Assembly (NCBI GenBank): GCA_013397695.1
Contig: VYZI01000135.1
Span: 1,440,150-1,504,149 of the forward strand
Length of the DNA stretch: 64,000 nucleotides
Reading direction: 5' to 3'
Source of the DNA: Centropus unirufus
Lineage: Eukaryota > Chordata > Aves > Cuculiformes > Centropidae
Part shown: positions 35,976 through 47,800 of the stretch, in pieces
Layout of the letters: each line of letters begins with the position of its first letter
Numbering within the stretch: the stretch's first letter is position 1
The notes under the pieces: model-generated
What the model saw: only the letters and a program-made list of their open reading frames with translations
Databases searched by the model: none
What the model was told of the DNA's origin: nothing
Translations under genes and position numbers: made by a program

Positions 35976-38001
35976 TAGCACAGAGGTAAATATTTTTCTG
36001 CTTAGCATTATTTATAAGGCTGGATAATTATATGCAGTAGAATTTTATTACTGATAAAAATGAATGAGGAAGTATGCAACTCAGTGTATGCTAGTCTTGA
36101 ATGTGCTTTTGCTTTGGAATTGCTTCCATAACTTGGAGCGTACTATCTAGCTAATGATGGGACCATTTGGCTTTTCCTTAATTTTTGATTTTATTTTTTT
36201 TTAAATAAGAGAACCCTATATAAAGTTTTGGTTGAATGTATTTTTGTAAGTCATTGAAAATGTCGCAGAGCCATGCATATGTATTCACACAAGCTTAAAT
36301 CCTACGTTGTGGGACTGAAGTGCTCTTAAATAACATTTTAAGTTACACTGTGTAATATGCAAAGTAAAAGGAAAAATACAGAAGTTGTAATAGATTGCAG
36401 TGACCATTCGAAGGAGACTTCATGACTTAACTGTTGCATTGGTGATTGTAACAAAGGGCTGTTCCATGTTAGTCCCGTTTATAATATTTTTAATTGTTAA
36501 AAGGATGGTGTTCTTCAAGTCGCATGATTGCATGTTATAAGGCTTCCAGAACAGGGAGCAAAATATCTCCTTTAAACAAAATGATGGAATACTGGCAGTA
36601 CTAATTTTACATGAAGGTGGCCTTTATAAGTGGGTACCCCCTCCCTTTAGAAAGCTTTAAAAATTCACTTTGTTTGGAATATTTTTTTCCTAAAAGTTTT
36701 TGGGGTTTGGTTTTTTGGTTTTTTTTTAAAATGCAATCTATTATAAATTTCATCAGAGTGAAGGAATGAAAACCTAGAGGTTCTCCTTGGAAAAACAAAT
36801 AATAGAGGAGGACAGTAATGTCTCTGAGACTCAGGAATTCTGACTCCATTTTTGCAAGACAACACTGTATTGGATAACGCTCCTTGTGTGTTGTGGACTG
36901 TTCCAGTGCGTTTGAACAGACTGGATAACTCAACAGTAACTTCTGTGTGTATAAAAGGAAGACAACAATAACAGCTGAACATGATGTCTTGTGTGTGTGA
37001 ATTTCCTGTAGATACACATACCAATGTTCAACTGCTCAAACACACGCGAGTCACCTGATAAAAAGCTAATTGCTTATTTTGTAGTTATTTTGTGTAAGTT
37101 TTTAACGATGCTTTCAGTCTTCAAAATTTTGTGTTATTTTCTAATAGTATGTCTGTGCCTCCTTTTGTAAAGCTGTTGGGTTCAAGAGTTTTTTTTCTTG
37201 TTGAGAATGGACGGTCTCAAGGTCATTGAGAAGCAGAGATTTGATAGCCTCTTAACAGTCATACTGTGAGGATGTATGAAACTCGCATAACTTGAAACCT
37301 ACACACCCATTGGTAGAGGAAGTTCGATTTTATTCTTTAAATATATATCCTTTGCAGACTGCTGTTCTTGGGTCTTGTGACCTAAGGAACTGAACTACTT
37401 AAATAATACAACAAAGGTCAGATTGTCTCCTTTTTCTTCTTTTGGGGTTTGACTTTGTTTTTGGTTGGTTTGTTTTTGAAAAGGCAATCTGTATATATTT
37501 TACCTGGAAGTGTTCATTTACACATCTCTGCCTCTGACAGCTCCTGTGTGAAAACAAGAGAGCCAGATAACTTTTTGATGACGTTATTTGTCATCATAGT
37601 ATATTTGACCCCTTTCTTAATTAAGGCTTTTTATTATTTTTTGTTATGTTTTGTTTCTTGGAAAGAACGATCCTTCAGTAAATGAACTTATCTGAACTTT
37701 TCTCCGTCTTGCCAAATCAACAATAGTGTTTTGAAGAGGGTATCTCTTTCTTTGCATTTTTAACTAACTTAAGGTTGTGTTGACTATTGGAGAACGTTTC
37801 CCAAATGTGTATTTTGAAGTGCTTTTATTTCCATGACACTTTGTAACCAGAGTAACTTCACTATGTGAACACTTTTGTAGTACGGAATTAGTTCTTAAGA
37901 CTTTTGCATTTTGCTTGATACTTGTAATATTTGTGTACAAGTTAATGGGAAATGTGCATTAAAAGGAACTTTTCTGTACCATGCCAATCATAATTTTATA
38001 C

Positions 38002-38007
38002 AATAAA
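38002..38007 (+). promoter_or_regulatory. TMEM64: Distal poly(A) signal, TMEM64
   Basis: AATAAA follows an AT-rich 3'-end-like stretch, with ATTAAA about 45 bases upstream. It is the most likely main cleavage signal. The alternative at 38213-38218 is almost as good. Confidence 0.55.
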
Positions 38008-38240
38008 TTCACTCAAATTTCTTTAAAGGAATATGTATTAAATGTTTAGGGTGGAAGTAGTTGGAAAGAAGGTGCAGTGGAGTGTCGTCTTTACCTATGG
38101 AAGCAAAGATAGTTGTCTACATGTGAAAAGTAAAAAGTTAGCATGTAGGGATGAATTCCATGGGTGGAGAGTTACTGACAAGGGAATGACACAATTTTTT
38201 AATTCTTTTTTTAATAAACTAAAATTGAATACATGCTTAA

Positions 38241-39005
38241 TTCTGTTAAATGCTTTGAAGGTTAGGTATTTGTAGCTGCCTTGTTTGATAGAATAAGCAT
38301 GTGTGTGCTCATGAAAAATGTGCTACTGAACCAAAAGCAAATTAATATTTTTGAATGTAAAAGTGATGTGATTCTTATTTTTTTTACATAGTCTTCCCAC
38401 GTAATGCAATTAAACCAGAAAAAGGGTGTTAATCCAGTTTAATGTGTGGGAAGTCACCTTCGTAAATATTTTCTGAGTAGCTATGATGGTGAATTTTCTG
38501 CATTTTGTGTATGAAATTTACCTAAGTTGTAGGTCATAGAGAAGAAGGAATCTGTTAGCTGTTTTACCCGTGAGGAAATAATTTTTTTGGCCAAGAGCTT
38601 ATTTATTATTTTTATACTGTTTTTTATTCACAATTACCTAAGCAATGATTGCTGTCAAGTTTGAAGCGTGGAAAAACTGCGTTTATGTGGTGTATGAGTA
38701 GTGTTCTGTATCAGATCTTTTGCATTCATTTTCAGTTTTCCCCCTGAGGCTGGTAGGATTTGCATTTTGACTGACCAAGATTACTGGAGTCATCAGTGGC
38801 CAATCGGCTACAATGCTTCAGATATGAAGTACTGTAATAAATGTGCTCCCATTTGCTCTGTCATCATTCTTAATGGCAGAAGCAAGTAGTTGGAGCAGCA
38901 CTGTGACAGGCTTCCTCAATGCAATAAATTGAAAGTTGATACCAGTCTGATCTACAAAAGATGATAAAGGTTCAGGCATGAGGGGGTAGGAAATAGGATG
39001 CAGGG
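38241..39005. other. Downstream flank of TMEM64
   Basis: AT-rich DNA. AATAAA at 38836 and 38923 could serve longer TMEM64 transcripts. No exon or repeat is recognised. Confidence 0.45.
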
Positions 39006-39306
39006 GAGAATCACAGAATGGCAGGGGTAGGAAGGGACCTCTAGAGATCATCTAGGTTCACCTAGAGTGGGTGGTACAGAAACACATCCAGGCAGGTTTC
39101 AAATATCTCCAGAGAAGGAGATTCCACAACCTCCCTGAGAAGCCTTTACCGTTGCACTGGCACCCTCACAGTAAAGAATTTCCTTGTGTTCAGGTGGCAC
39201 TTCCTGTGTTCCAGTTTGTGTCCATTGCCCCTTGACCTGTCACTGGGCACCAATCAAAAATGTCTGACTCCAGCCTCTTGGCACCCACCCTTTAGATATT
39301 TATCCC
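39006..39306 (-). mobile_element. CR1 LINE 3' fragment (about 300 bp)
   Basis: CR1-family copy on the minus strand. The left edge 'gagaatcacagaatggcag' is the 3' terminus in antisense. The + strand then runs through the antisense of the C-terminal ORF2 region ('ggtttcaaatatctccagag', 'cattgccccttgacctgtca') to about 39305, where the element is 5' truncated. It is diverged, with no open frame, and of a subfamily different from the 12.2 and 42.5 kb copies. Confidence 0.88.
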
Positions 39307-42300
39307 AGCCTCAGGGGATATGCACTACTGGAACCTGATGCAAATTCTGCCTCTGCTGCAGGAAGCAGCTCATCCCCACCCTCTCCCGTCCTGCAGAATT
39401 ATTGATGTTCCTGGCCTCAGAAGGATGATGGGTCTAGCACATTCTCTCTTCATAAACATTAGCATTTGTCTTGCGCTATCTTGCTGTATTGACTTTTTAA
39501 TTTATATTAATTTACTGGTGGTAAGTAACAGGAATAACTGAGTCTGCAGTTTCAGCCCTGTCCTTATCTTCCTTCAGTAGACATTCTGGCATATTGCTAA
39601 ACTGAAAAGTACATTTTAATGAAGACTTGTGTTCATTAATGTACGTTAAGTCCTCGTTGCTAGCCAAGTGACTGATCTGTAGTTGGTTGGATCTGGATTC
39701 TTAAGTTATTTAGAAAATTAATTGGGCAAGATTTGCTGTTGTGAGCGTACACAGTACTCTAACTTTCCTCCGAATAATTTAGGACTTCAGATACATTGTG
39801 AAAGAAATCAGCAGAACAGATTTAGTATTTGTGTTTTTCTTCTGACAAATTTCGCTGACTTTTCTCTAATTAGAATGGTTTAGTTTGTCCTAGTAACAGG
39901 GCAAGATCAGCTGGGGTGCAAGGATGTATCTACCAAGAGCTATTTATGCATGCACACCTGGCCCAGGCAAGAACTTATGTAGAACAACATGCATGAGCTC
40001 GATTTGCTGAATGTGAGGTATTTCCCTCTGCTCCCACCAAGCTGTAACTATTTCCCTCAAAGCTTGTAGGCGGGGGGGTGGGAGGGAGGAAGGAAAGGCC
40101 TGTGGTGATGGAGTATTCTAATAGCAAATTTTCACTCTCTGCCTTAGAAACTTGATTGCTTAAGATCACAAATATCGTGCATTTAATGTGAGAAATGGTA
40201 GGTGGTGAGGGAATAGACTAATGAATTCTCTGACTGTGATTTTTGTGAGGGAGTAACAATTTACTTCAGTACGTGATGAGGCACCCAGATGGTAGAGGGG
40301 TGTGGTTTTTTTGTTGGATTTCTGGGGGCAGGAAGACGTGGGTGTATGTACTTCTGGAAGAAAATAATGCTGAAATGGCAATTATACGAACTTAATGTTG
40401 ATTTTTCTTAACCTTGATTTTTTTTTTTTTTTATGACTGTTCCAGGTATCCTTTACAGCTATGGGGAACAGTGTCCCAGAAGCAGCTCTAAAGTAAGGTC
40501 ACTAATTTAGAGCATCTTGCCTTCTGGTGCACTGCTGAATACGTACCTCTGCCTCTAGGGCCCACTTCTATAAACTGGGCTAGCTAAGTCCAAGCCAGAA
40601 GCAGTAGAGAGCTCTCAGAAACGGAACATTTGTTGCCGCCCTTTTTTATATCCTCTGCAGCAGGAGTTTATGGGAAGTGGTTTGCTTGCCTGAAAGGCTT
40701 CCTTTTTGTCCTGCTGTGCTTGATCTAGCTCAGATAGTAGCTGGGTAGAGAAGAGCTGTACACTCGCTGTTTCCTTTTCCACCAGCTGGAGAGACAGGTA
40801 GCCAGAGGTTACTGTATGTCTTTTGTTCTCAAACCACTTTGAATAGCTTCAATACCCTATACCCTCAAAATACTACCTCACCCCCTCCTTCCCTCCCCCC
40901 CAAAAAAAATACTAAACAAAAACCAACCAATCCCCCCCCCTCCACAAACCAAAACCCTCCAAGACTACCCAAAAATGCCTTCAGGGTTGATAAAATTCAT
41001 ACCAGTAAATTACAACCCCATATATTCTCCTGCAGGTGTAAACGAAGATAGAAGATGATGTGCTGTGCTCGGTCAGCTGTAGTGATCTCTTCTATGCTCA
41101 GCGATGCCTGCATCAAATGAAGTTGTCCTGCTGATGACTCACTTGAGTGCAGTATTTGGTAGCCATGAAGGGATTTGTCCTTGGAGCTTACACTATCAAA
41201 TCGCTGGTTTCCAATCATCTTAACATGGCACTGGATTCTAGGGTTTTGAACTGTAGGAATGAGATGCACAAGTTGCACAGATGTGCAACTCCAACGTCCC
41301 ACCAATTGGTACTTTAGAAGCATTTTCTATTGTCTCTGGATTCTGTGGGAAGACTACACTGGTTCCATCATGATGTGTGTCTCATCCAGGTTTTGGCAAG
41401 AGTACCATTACTTGTGTTTTGGTGCAGTGAGTTGAACTGTATTTAATTGGATGTGTCAAACCTCTTCCCCGCCCTGCCCCCAGGTCAGCCACAGTGGTTT
41501 ACCAGATGTTGTATGGTGATTACTTAATCTGTAGTCAAAAAACAAAAAGATTCCACTAAACGTTACATGGTCTAGCATTGAACAGATCTTTTTCTGTGGC
41601 TGAAAAAGGGGGGCAGGAAGATTCCTTCTTTCAGCTGAGAAATCTTTTTTTCCAGATACATCAGTTGGTCTAATGAAAGACATTCTCTCTCCTTGCAAAT
41701 GATGCTTCCTTAGATTAAGGTGGTTATGACAGTGCTGCTGTTCTTTCAAACAAGCTTTGAGGTGGGAAAATGGCAGGGTCTGGAGGAACGAACCCTGGGC
41801 TCCCTAGGGCCACTGGCATCTGTGCTGGGGAAAAGAGGTAATGACTTTTAAAAATATTTCTGTAAAGTAGGAGTTTGAGACTGGAACTGAAGTCTTAAAG
41901 GAGGAGGCGGAAAGCTGCAATTAGTGCGAGAGTATTAGTATACTTACCAGGAGGTAAAAATCCTGGCAACTCTAATTAGATGAGGTTATTCTCCGCTTTT
42001 CAATGAGTCGTTCCTTAGAGAATGGATTAATAGTTTTTTAATCCTTTTGACTTGTTAAAACCCAAGTATAAAAAGGAGAGGGAGTCACAGAAGAATGTAT
42101 TAACAATGTAGAAAATGCATACTCATAAAGTTTACTGAATATTAACCTTGAGGCAATGCAGAAATTTGCTATTGTAAGTGGCAGCTACAAATATGCTTGT
42201 CTTCATTACATCTGCTCTGATAAAAACAGTAAAGGAAAGGCAGCCATATAGCAAAGCATGGATAGGTAGGTATCATGTGGTTTATATTATCTTGGAGAAA

Positions 42301-42466
42301 ACTTCTTGAGGATGAATTTTTTTGGAGTGACGTGCAACGCAGAAGTACTTGGTGTCATCTTCCTGTGCTTCACACTGTCAGCATATGAGCCACTTCTGTG
42401 TCTCTGAATCAGCTAAATGTATAGCTGCAAGAACATGGCATAAACCTGAGCAAAAAATCCCTCCCT
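39307..42466. other. Intergenic, no gene recognised
   Basis: About 3.2 kb of mostly AT-rich DNA with a T run at about 40418-40432 and an A/C-only tract (listed). A minus-strand frame at 40997-41323 (108 codons) has no known family. Nothing else is recognised. Confidence 0.5.
40856..40976. repeat. A/C-rich low-complexity tract
   Basis: About 120 bases made almost only of A and C on the + strand, with several runs of 6-9 C. It is strongly strand-asymmetric and could form G-quadruplex-like structure on the opposite strand. Confidence 0.85.
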
Positions 42467-42850
42467 CTTATCTAAGGGAGCTAGGGTTGTTCAGTCTGGA
42501 GAAAAAGTGATCTGAGGGGAGGTCTTATTGCTCCTTACAACTACGTGAAAGAAGGTGTTGGTCTCTTCTCCCAAGTAACAATTGATAAGACAAGAGGAAA
42601 TGTCCTCAGATTTCACCAGGGGAGGTTTACATTGGGTATTATGAAAAATGGCTTGCTGGAAGGGTTGTCAAGAATTGGAACAGGCTACCCAAGGAAGTGG
42701 TGTATTTGCTACCCCTAAAGGTATTTAAAAGGTGTGTGTATGTGGCATATTATGGACATAAACATGGTGGTGGACTTGGCAGTGTTAGGTTTGCAGTTGT
42801 ACTCGATGTTCTTAAAGACCTTTTCCAACCTAAATGATTCTGTGATTCTG
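42467..42850 (+). mobile_element. CR1 LINE 3' fragment (about 385 bp)
   Basis: A 5'-truncated CR1 on the + strand. It runs from the ORF2 C-terminal text ('agggagctagggttgttcag', 'tgaggggaggtcttattgct') through 'ggaacaggctacccaaggaa'. The 3' UTR ('ggtggacttggcagtgttag', 'cttttccaacctaaatgatt') and octamer end at about 42850 follow. The frame is broken by small indels near 42509. It resembles the 12.2 kb copy in subfamily but is more decayed. Confidence 0.92.
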
Positions 42851-44723
42851 AGCACCTTTTTAGCAGCTTGGAACTTTTATTAAAGGAAAATTTGGAGATG
42901 CACCAGCCCTTGCTGGTGCAGAATGTCTTGGGTTGCCGTTCGTGTCTGCTATCTTCTCTCCTGTTACTGTGCACCCCCAAGTAGAGTCTGACTTCTTCTT
43001 CTCTTGCCTGAGAATCAAAGACAGCAGTTGAATTGGAGCAAGGAGCCACAGCTCCCTCAGACTCATGTCTGCTGGTCTGCTCCTGCCTTACCCTGTCCTG
43101 CAAGAGCCTAGCTGGAACAAGCCGAAGATGTAGGCCTGAGGGCTGGTGCTGAGGAGATTGGTGCCATGATGGGGAAACTTGGCAGAGTAGTCAGCACAAG
43201 TGCAAAAGGTCATGTTCAGACATGCAGCCCTGCAGGTCAGAAAAAATCCCTAGTTCCTGTGATTTATTGTCACTATAGTTTCAATGAAATGCACACTCTT
43301 CACTTATTTACTTTGCAAACCAGTTATTTGGGCAAGAAGATCATGGATGAGGAGAAAAGCGTCTTGAAACACTGACCTGGCAAAGTGGCAGCTAGCAAAC
43401 AAATTAAAATATGAAATCTTAAGTGACATCTTATGCTAATTTTGGTTTGATCCTACTGCTGAATATGCAATTTTGCCATTTAGGAGTAACTTCTTAGGCA
43501 TGTCCCCAGAAGATGAATTTATTAATTATTGNAATTGCTTAAATTAAGTAACTGCATCATATATTATTTAATTAAAAAATTTTCTTGTGAATTCCATTGA
43601 AAGTGTTAAGCTGTTCTTTTTGAAGTATCAGCTTAAAGGAATATCAGGTAAAAATATACCAGAATACCAGCTATTCACAGCAGAATGTTTTCTTTTATAG
43701 AGGTGTCCACAATAAAGACACTTAATGCAAATACCTAACCATTTCCTAATATGTGTTTTAAAGTACTGTGAAATCTCTGTGAGACATTTACAGGCATATG
43801 CAGTCGCACTACCTGCTTCTTCTTTTCTATTTTTTAAAAGTAGAGGTTATTTAACAGTAGTAGGACAATGGTAATGCTACCAACAGGAGAGAAGAATTTT
43901 TAATTAGTTTGAACTTCTCTCAAGGACACCGGAATTCTTGTTGCCTAAAGAATATGTGAAGCCATATAGTAAGAATCTTCAAAGCATTTAAGTGCCCGGT
44001 TAACACTGAACATTTCTGGGTGATGTTTACCAGTGCTTCTGAGGGGTGATCCATGTCTTTGACTTCTAACCTACTAAAAGCTGTATCACAATGTTTTGTC
44101 CAGCATTTAATAAGGCACAAGAATGGAAGTGTTCTGGTATCTTCCACAAACCAGTAATTCCCTACCTTGATTGCCACAGATTTTGGCACTTGGCAGCTCT
44201 TGGAAATCTTTGCTTATGCTGAGTCGACATTCTGTGATAAAGGGGTTATGGCTCTTGGAGAGGGATTCTCTCTAGCTGAGTTCTCAGGCATGCTTACCTC
44301 TAGTTTGGATCAAAAGAATTAAAATTTTATATACTTTTCTTGAAATCTTGCCAAACATTAAATCTACCTGGCATCATTCCGATGCAAACTGAAAAACAAG
44401 CTCAGCATTACACTAAATTTAACATAAATCATACATGAATCTGTGATTGTACCTCAACACTGGAGAGTGAATGAGACCTGCTCCTTCCTAACATCTTATA
44501 TTGGGCACTTCAAACCATGAGGGCCTTGTGAGCTGGCACTGCAATGTAATGTGAAGCAGAAGTGCTGCTTGCTATATATGGTCTTGCTCTGCCCTAGAAA
44601 TTCCTCAACATATGGCTGAGATGATCCTGAAGAAGGCAGTGCTGACATATTTTGCTTGTACTCTTTGTACCATGTACAGGAAGAAGGAGGAGGTGTCGAA
44701 CAAAGGTTAGGAAATCCGTTGTT
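42851..44723. other. Intergenic, no gene recognised
   Basis: Short overlapping frames only. A single undetermined base (n) lies at 43532. No repeat or exon is recognised. Confidence 0.5.
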
Positions 44724-44814
44724 CATCACAGAATTACTAGGTTGGAAAAGACGTCTGAGATCATCATCATCGAGTCCAACCGTACCTGTCTACTGCTAAA
44801 CCATGTCCCTAAGC
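44724..44814 (-). mobile_element. CR1 LINE 3' tip (about 90 bp)
   Basis: A very short CR1 on the minus strand: 'catcacagaattactaggtt' and 'catcgagtccaacc', ending at 'ctaaaccatgtccctaagc'. This is just the 3' UTR of the element. At its 5'-truncated side it passes directly into an AT microsatellite. Confidence 0.9.
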
Positions 44815-44842
44815 ATATATATATCTATATTTATATATATAT
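44815..44842. repeat. Microsatellite (AT)n, interrupted
   Basis: AT units with a few interruptions, abutting the truncated end of the CR1 tip. Confidence 0.9.
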
Positions 44843-47800
44843 GGCTGCAGATTAATTAGCCCCATAGACTTGTGATCTCAGACACACATGCATTTTGGAC
44901 TTCAAAATACATTTCTTCTCAGTCGAACCAAAGAAAATTTGCAGCAGTGCAATTTCAATCTGTAAAACAGTTTTGTACAAGGGGTTTTGTGGAACATTTT
45001 GTCTGTGTACAAGTCAAAACTCTTCTCGGATTCCTGTCCTTGCAAAATCAGCCTGAAAGTCTGGCCCCTGGGAGTGCTTCTGTGAAATTAACTCTGAGAA
45101 GCTGCACTTGTGTGTCTGCGTGGAGAAATATCAGGAAGACATACTGCCAAATTACTCTTGCAATTGCATTCAGTAGCATCCTAGTTTTAGCCCTCAACAA
45201 CATTTGTATTTCTTCAGATGTTTCTGATTCACAGCAGGTAAAGGGAAGCACTCTGTTGAAGAAAATGTACTCAGTTGCCAAAAACTGGCTTCTATATTGG
45301 CTTAGAATAAAGTTTTGTTCCATTTATGTATATTTCTTTCAGCAGTCTGACGCATGCACAATCAGTCTTCAGCTGCTATTTGGAAAGCTGAAAGTTTTGC
45401 ACTAATAAAGTAGTAGCAATAAGCAAGATTTACTAGTATCAATATTCCCACAATATTAACTTCACAGATTCCAATAACTTTCTGTTGTATTTAGATTTTT
45501 TGTCCTCTACTGTATACTTAACAGTTTGGAGATTAAATACTAAATTAGAATACAGATAGCACCCACATTGGAACCAGTTGGATTATCTCATTGTAAGAAA
45601 CTTGGACCAGATCAGATTAAAGCAAATACAGTTGTATTATATAATTAAAGTATAGTTTAATCTTATATAAATGTAAGGCTGTTTTAATCATATGTTCATA
45701 TGTAGATGCATTAAATCTCTAGCTCCTATCCAAAGGATTAAGAAAATGCTTTGATGAAAAAATCAGTATGCTAAATATTCAAAACTGTAGGAATGAGAGA
45801 GAACTCCTCTGCATCTGATATCCTCTCCTCGTTATGGGTAACCAAAAAAATCCCACATTTGTCAAGTGTTTTCACATGTTCAAGGGGTTTGCATCTTGCA
45901 AATCTAATAGGATGCCTGAACATTGCTTAAAACATTCTCTTTACATTCACCTTCAGGTATGACAAATAAATCCAACAAACGTTTAGTTGCTATTATTAAT
46001 TAATAAAAAAGACAAACAGAAAAGAACCAGCTGTCTCTCCCTTCATCTCTCCTCCCTTTTAAATATATGGATGACATTCCAAGCAGTGTTTCTAGAAAAT
46101 GGCAACGTTTGTACTTTACATAACTAAAGTCTGAACCCAGCAGAGAGGTCTATACAGTCAGACAGGTTCATGTTTCTTTGCCAATAATGGCTTAATAAAG
46201 TAGTGAAGTATCCCCCAAATAAAAGTCTTGTGTTAAATGCTACCTTAAATGAAATATTTTCAATCATTTCATTATCTAAATACCTTTAATAATCAGAATA
46301 ATATTTAGGGAGAAATAGTAAGAAGCTATGTTTATTCATTGTGAGCTGCAGAAAGTGTATCCCTTTGTCCACCTCTTGTAGAACTGTACGTTACGATCTG
46401 TGTTATAATGAATTAAAAAAACCCACCATTTGCTAAAATTTTAAAGAAATTTTTAGATAGGTAGGCTACATGGATGCAGAGAGGCAGCTTTTATACAGAA
46501 CTCATTCTGAGTATCGTTCTCCCCCTGTTTCCTACTCTCAAAATGGATTCTTTGTCTTGACAAGGACTTGTTCCTGTCTCTTCAGTGGGGCTGCTTCTCT
46601 TTTCAGATGGTTTTGTCTTTGTAATGCTGTTCACCTGGCTTTTCACACACAGCGGAAAAAAAGGCACAGATCTGGTCAGCTGTCATATGCACCCCAGATT
46701 TGCCTGTAAGAAGAAAATTAGTTTATTCAAGATTTACCATGTTTTCTCTTCAAGAGGGATGCTTTGGGATAGAAAACTGCTTTATATTCTATCTGCAAGT
46801 TTGATATATTTATGTGCACTTCAGTAATCACATCTCTTTAGAATTAAAAAAACCCTTCTGGGTCTTATTAGGAGGTTCCTCATGTTGATAACCAAGTTCA
46901 GCTAATTAACAGGAGAGATCGATTAGTGTGGTTGGGAGAGGAGTTTTTGCTCACAGTTTGTAATTTTGCTGACCACCTCTTCCCAAACAGGAATTTGTAC
47001 AGGGAAAAAAATGGCTATTGATCTTAGTAACCTTGTGGACTGTGGTGCATGCAAGAAGCAAGGGGAATCATGGCAGAAGTTTTTTTCCTTCTTTCTGATT
47101 TCTTCCACTAATGATTTTTTTCCACTGGGGCTATCTGAAGAGGAACTGTACCTTTTGGTGTAAAGGTTGACAGGCCATAATTAATCAGAACTAAGCTGTG
47201 AATGTACTAAGATATTGTGTCTGGAACTGTTTCCTGGCACTGAGATGTAGTGTTGTGAACAGTCCGTGTTCATACAGCCAAACTCTCTTGTCCTAAACAA
47301 GGTGGAAATGCCCAAACTGGATGAATTTCCCAGCCATACAAACTCCAAACCCAACTTGAAAGATTTTCGGGAGAGAGCTGGTTAGCCAGGGGACCTGGCT
47401 GGGGACTGTTTTAGTAATTCAGAAAAATAGCTGAGGAAGTGAATGCTCAAGATCACTCCCTGTCACTTTTTTACATTTTGTATTTTGAAAGGCTATGTAT
47501 TGCTCACTTTGGTATTCCTAGAAGGACCAGTGGCATGTAAGCCTACAGACCTCAGTCAAGCTAAGGCAAAGAATCTAAAACGGAGAACAAACCTGCCAGG
47601 CAGGGGAATCCTTCTCCAGCCGTGGAGTCGTGGAGGGAAAGCTCCTGCTCTCTGGAGAGCTACTGAATTTTCCTTGCCAGGTGTTAAAGTCCCTTCTCCC
47701 TTCAGACGGAACTCTCAGTGCCAGCCTTCAGCCACCTTGCTTGTCCGCAGTCATCCTCCTGGAATATAAACCGTTCTCTGGGGACAAAGAGCATGCTCTG

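Larger units (their letters stand above)
35670..38240 (+). other. TMEM64: TMEM64 3' UTR (end uncertain)
   Basis: Non-coding, AT-rich sequence directly after the stop codon. Candidate poly(A) signals are AATAAA at 35681 (12 bases after the stop), 38002 and 38213, with further ones at 38836 and 38923. The 38002 site follows typical 3'-end text and the next site is 200 bases away, so most transcripts probably end between 38.02 and 38.25 kb. It contains a 20-bp direct repeat at 35941 and several ATTTA motifs, which may affect mRNA stability. No other gene is seen in it. Confidence 0.6.

Noticed and set aside
40997..41323. 108-codon minus-strand frame
   Set aside because: Peptide looks fairly protein-like but matches nothing I know and has no supporting context.
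44872..45405. 177-codon open frame followed at once by AATAAA
   Set aside because: Opens with GTG, no recognised family, no splice or promoter context. The AATAAA is a common chance motif in AT-rich DNA.
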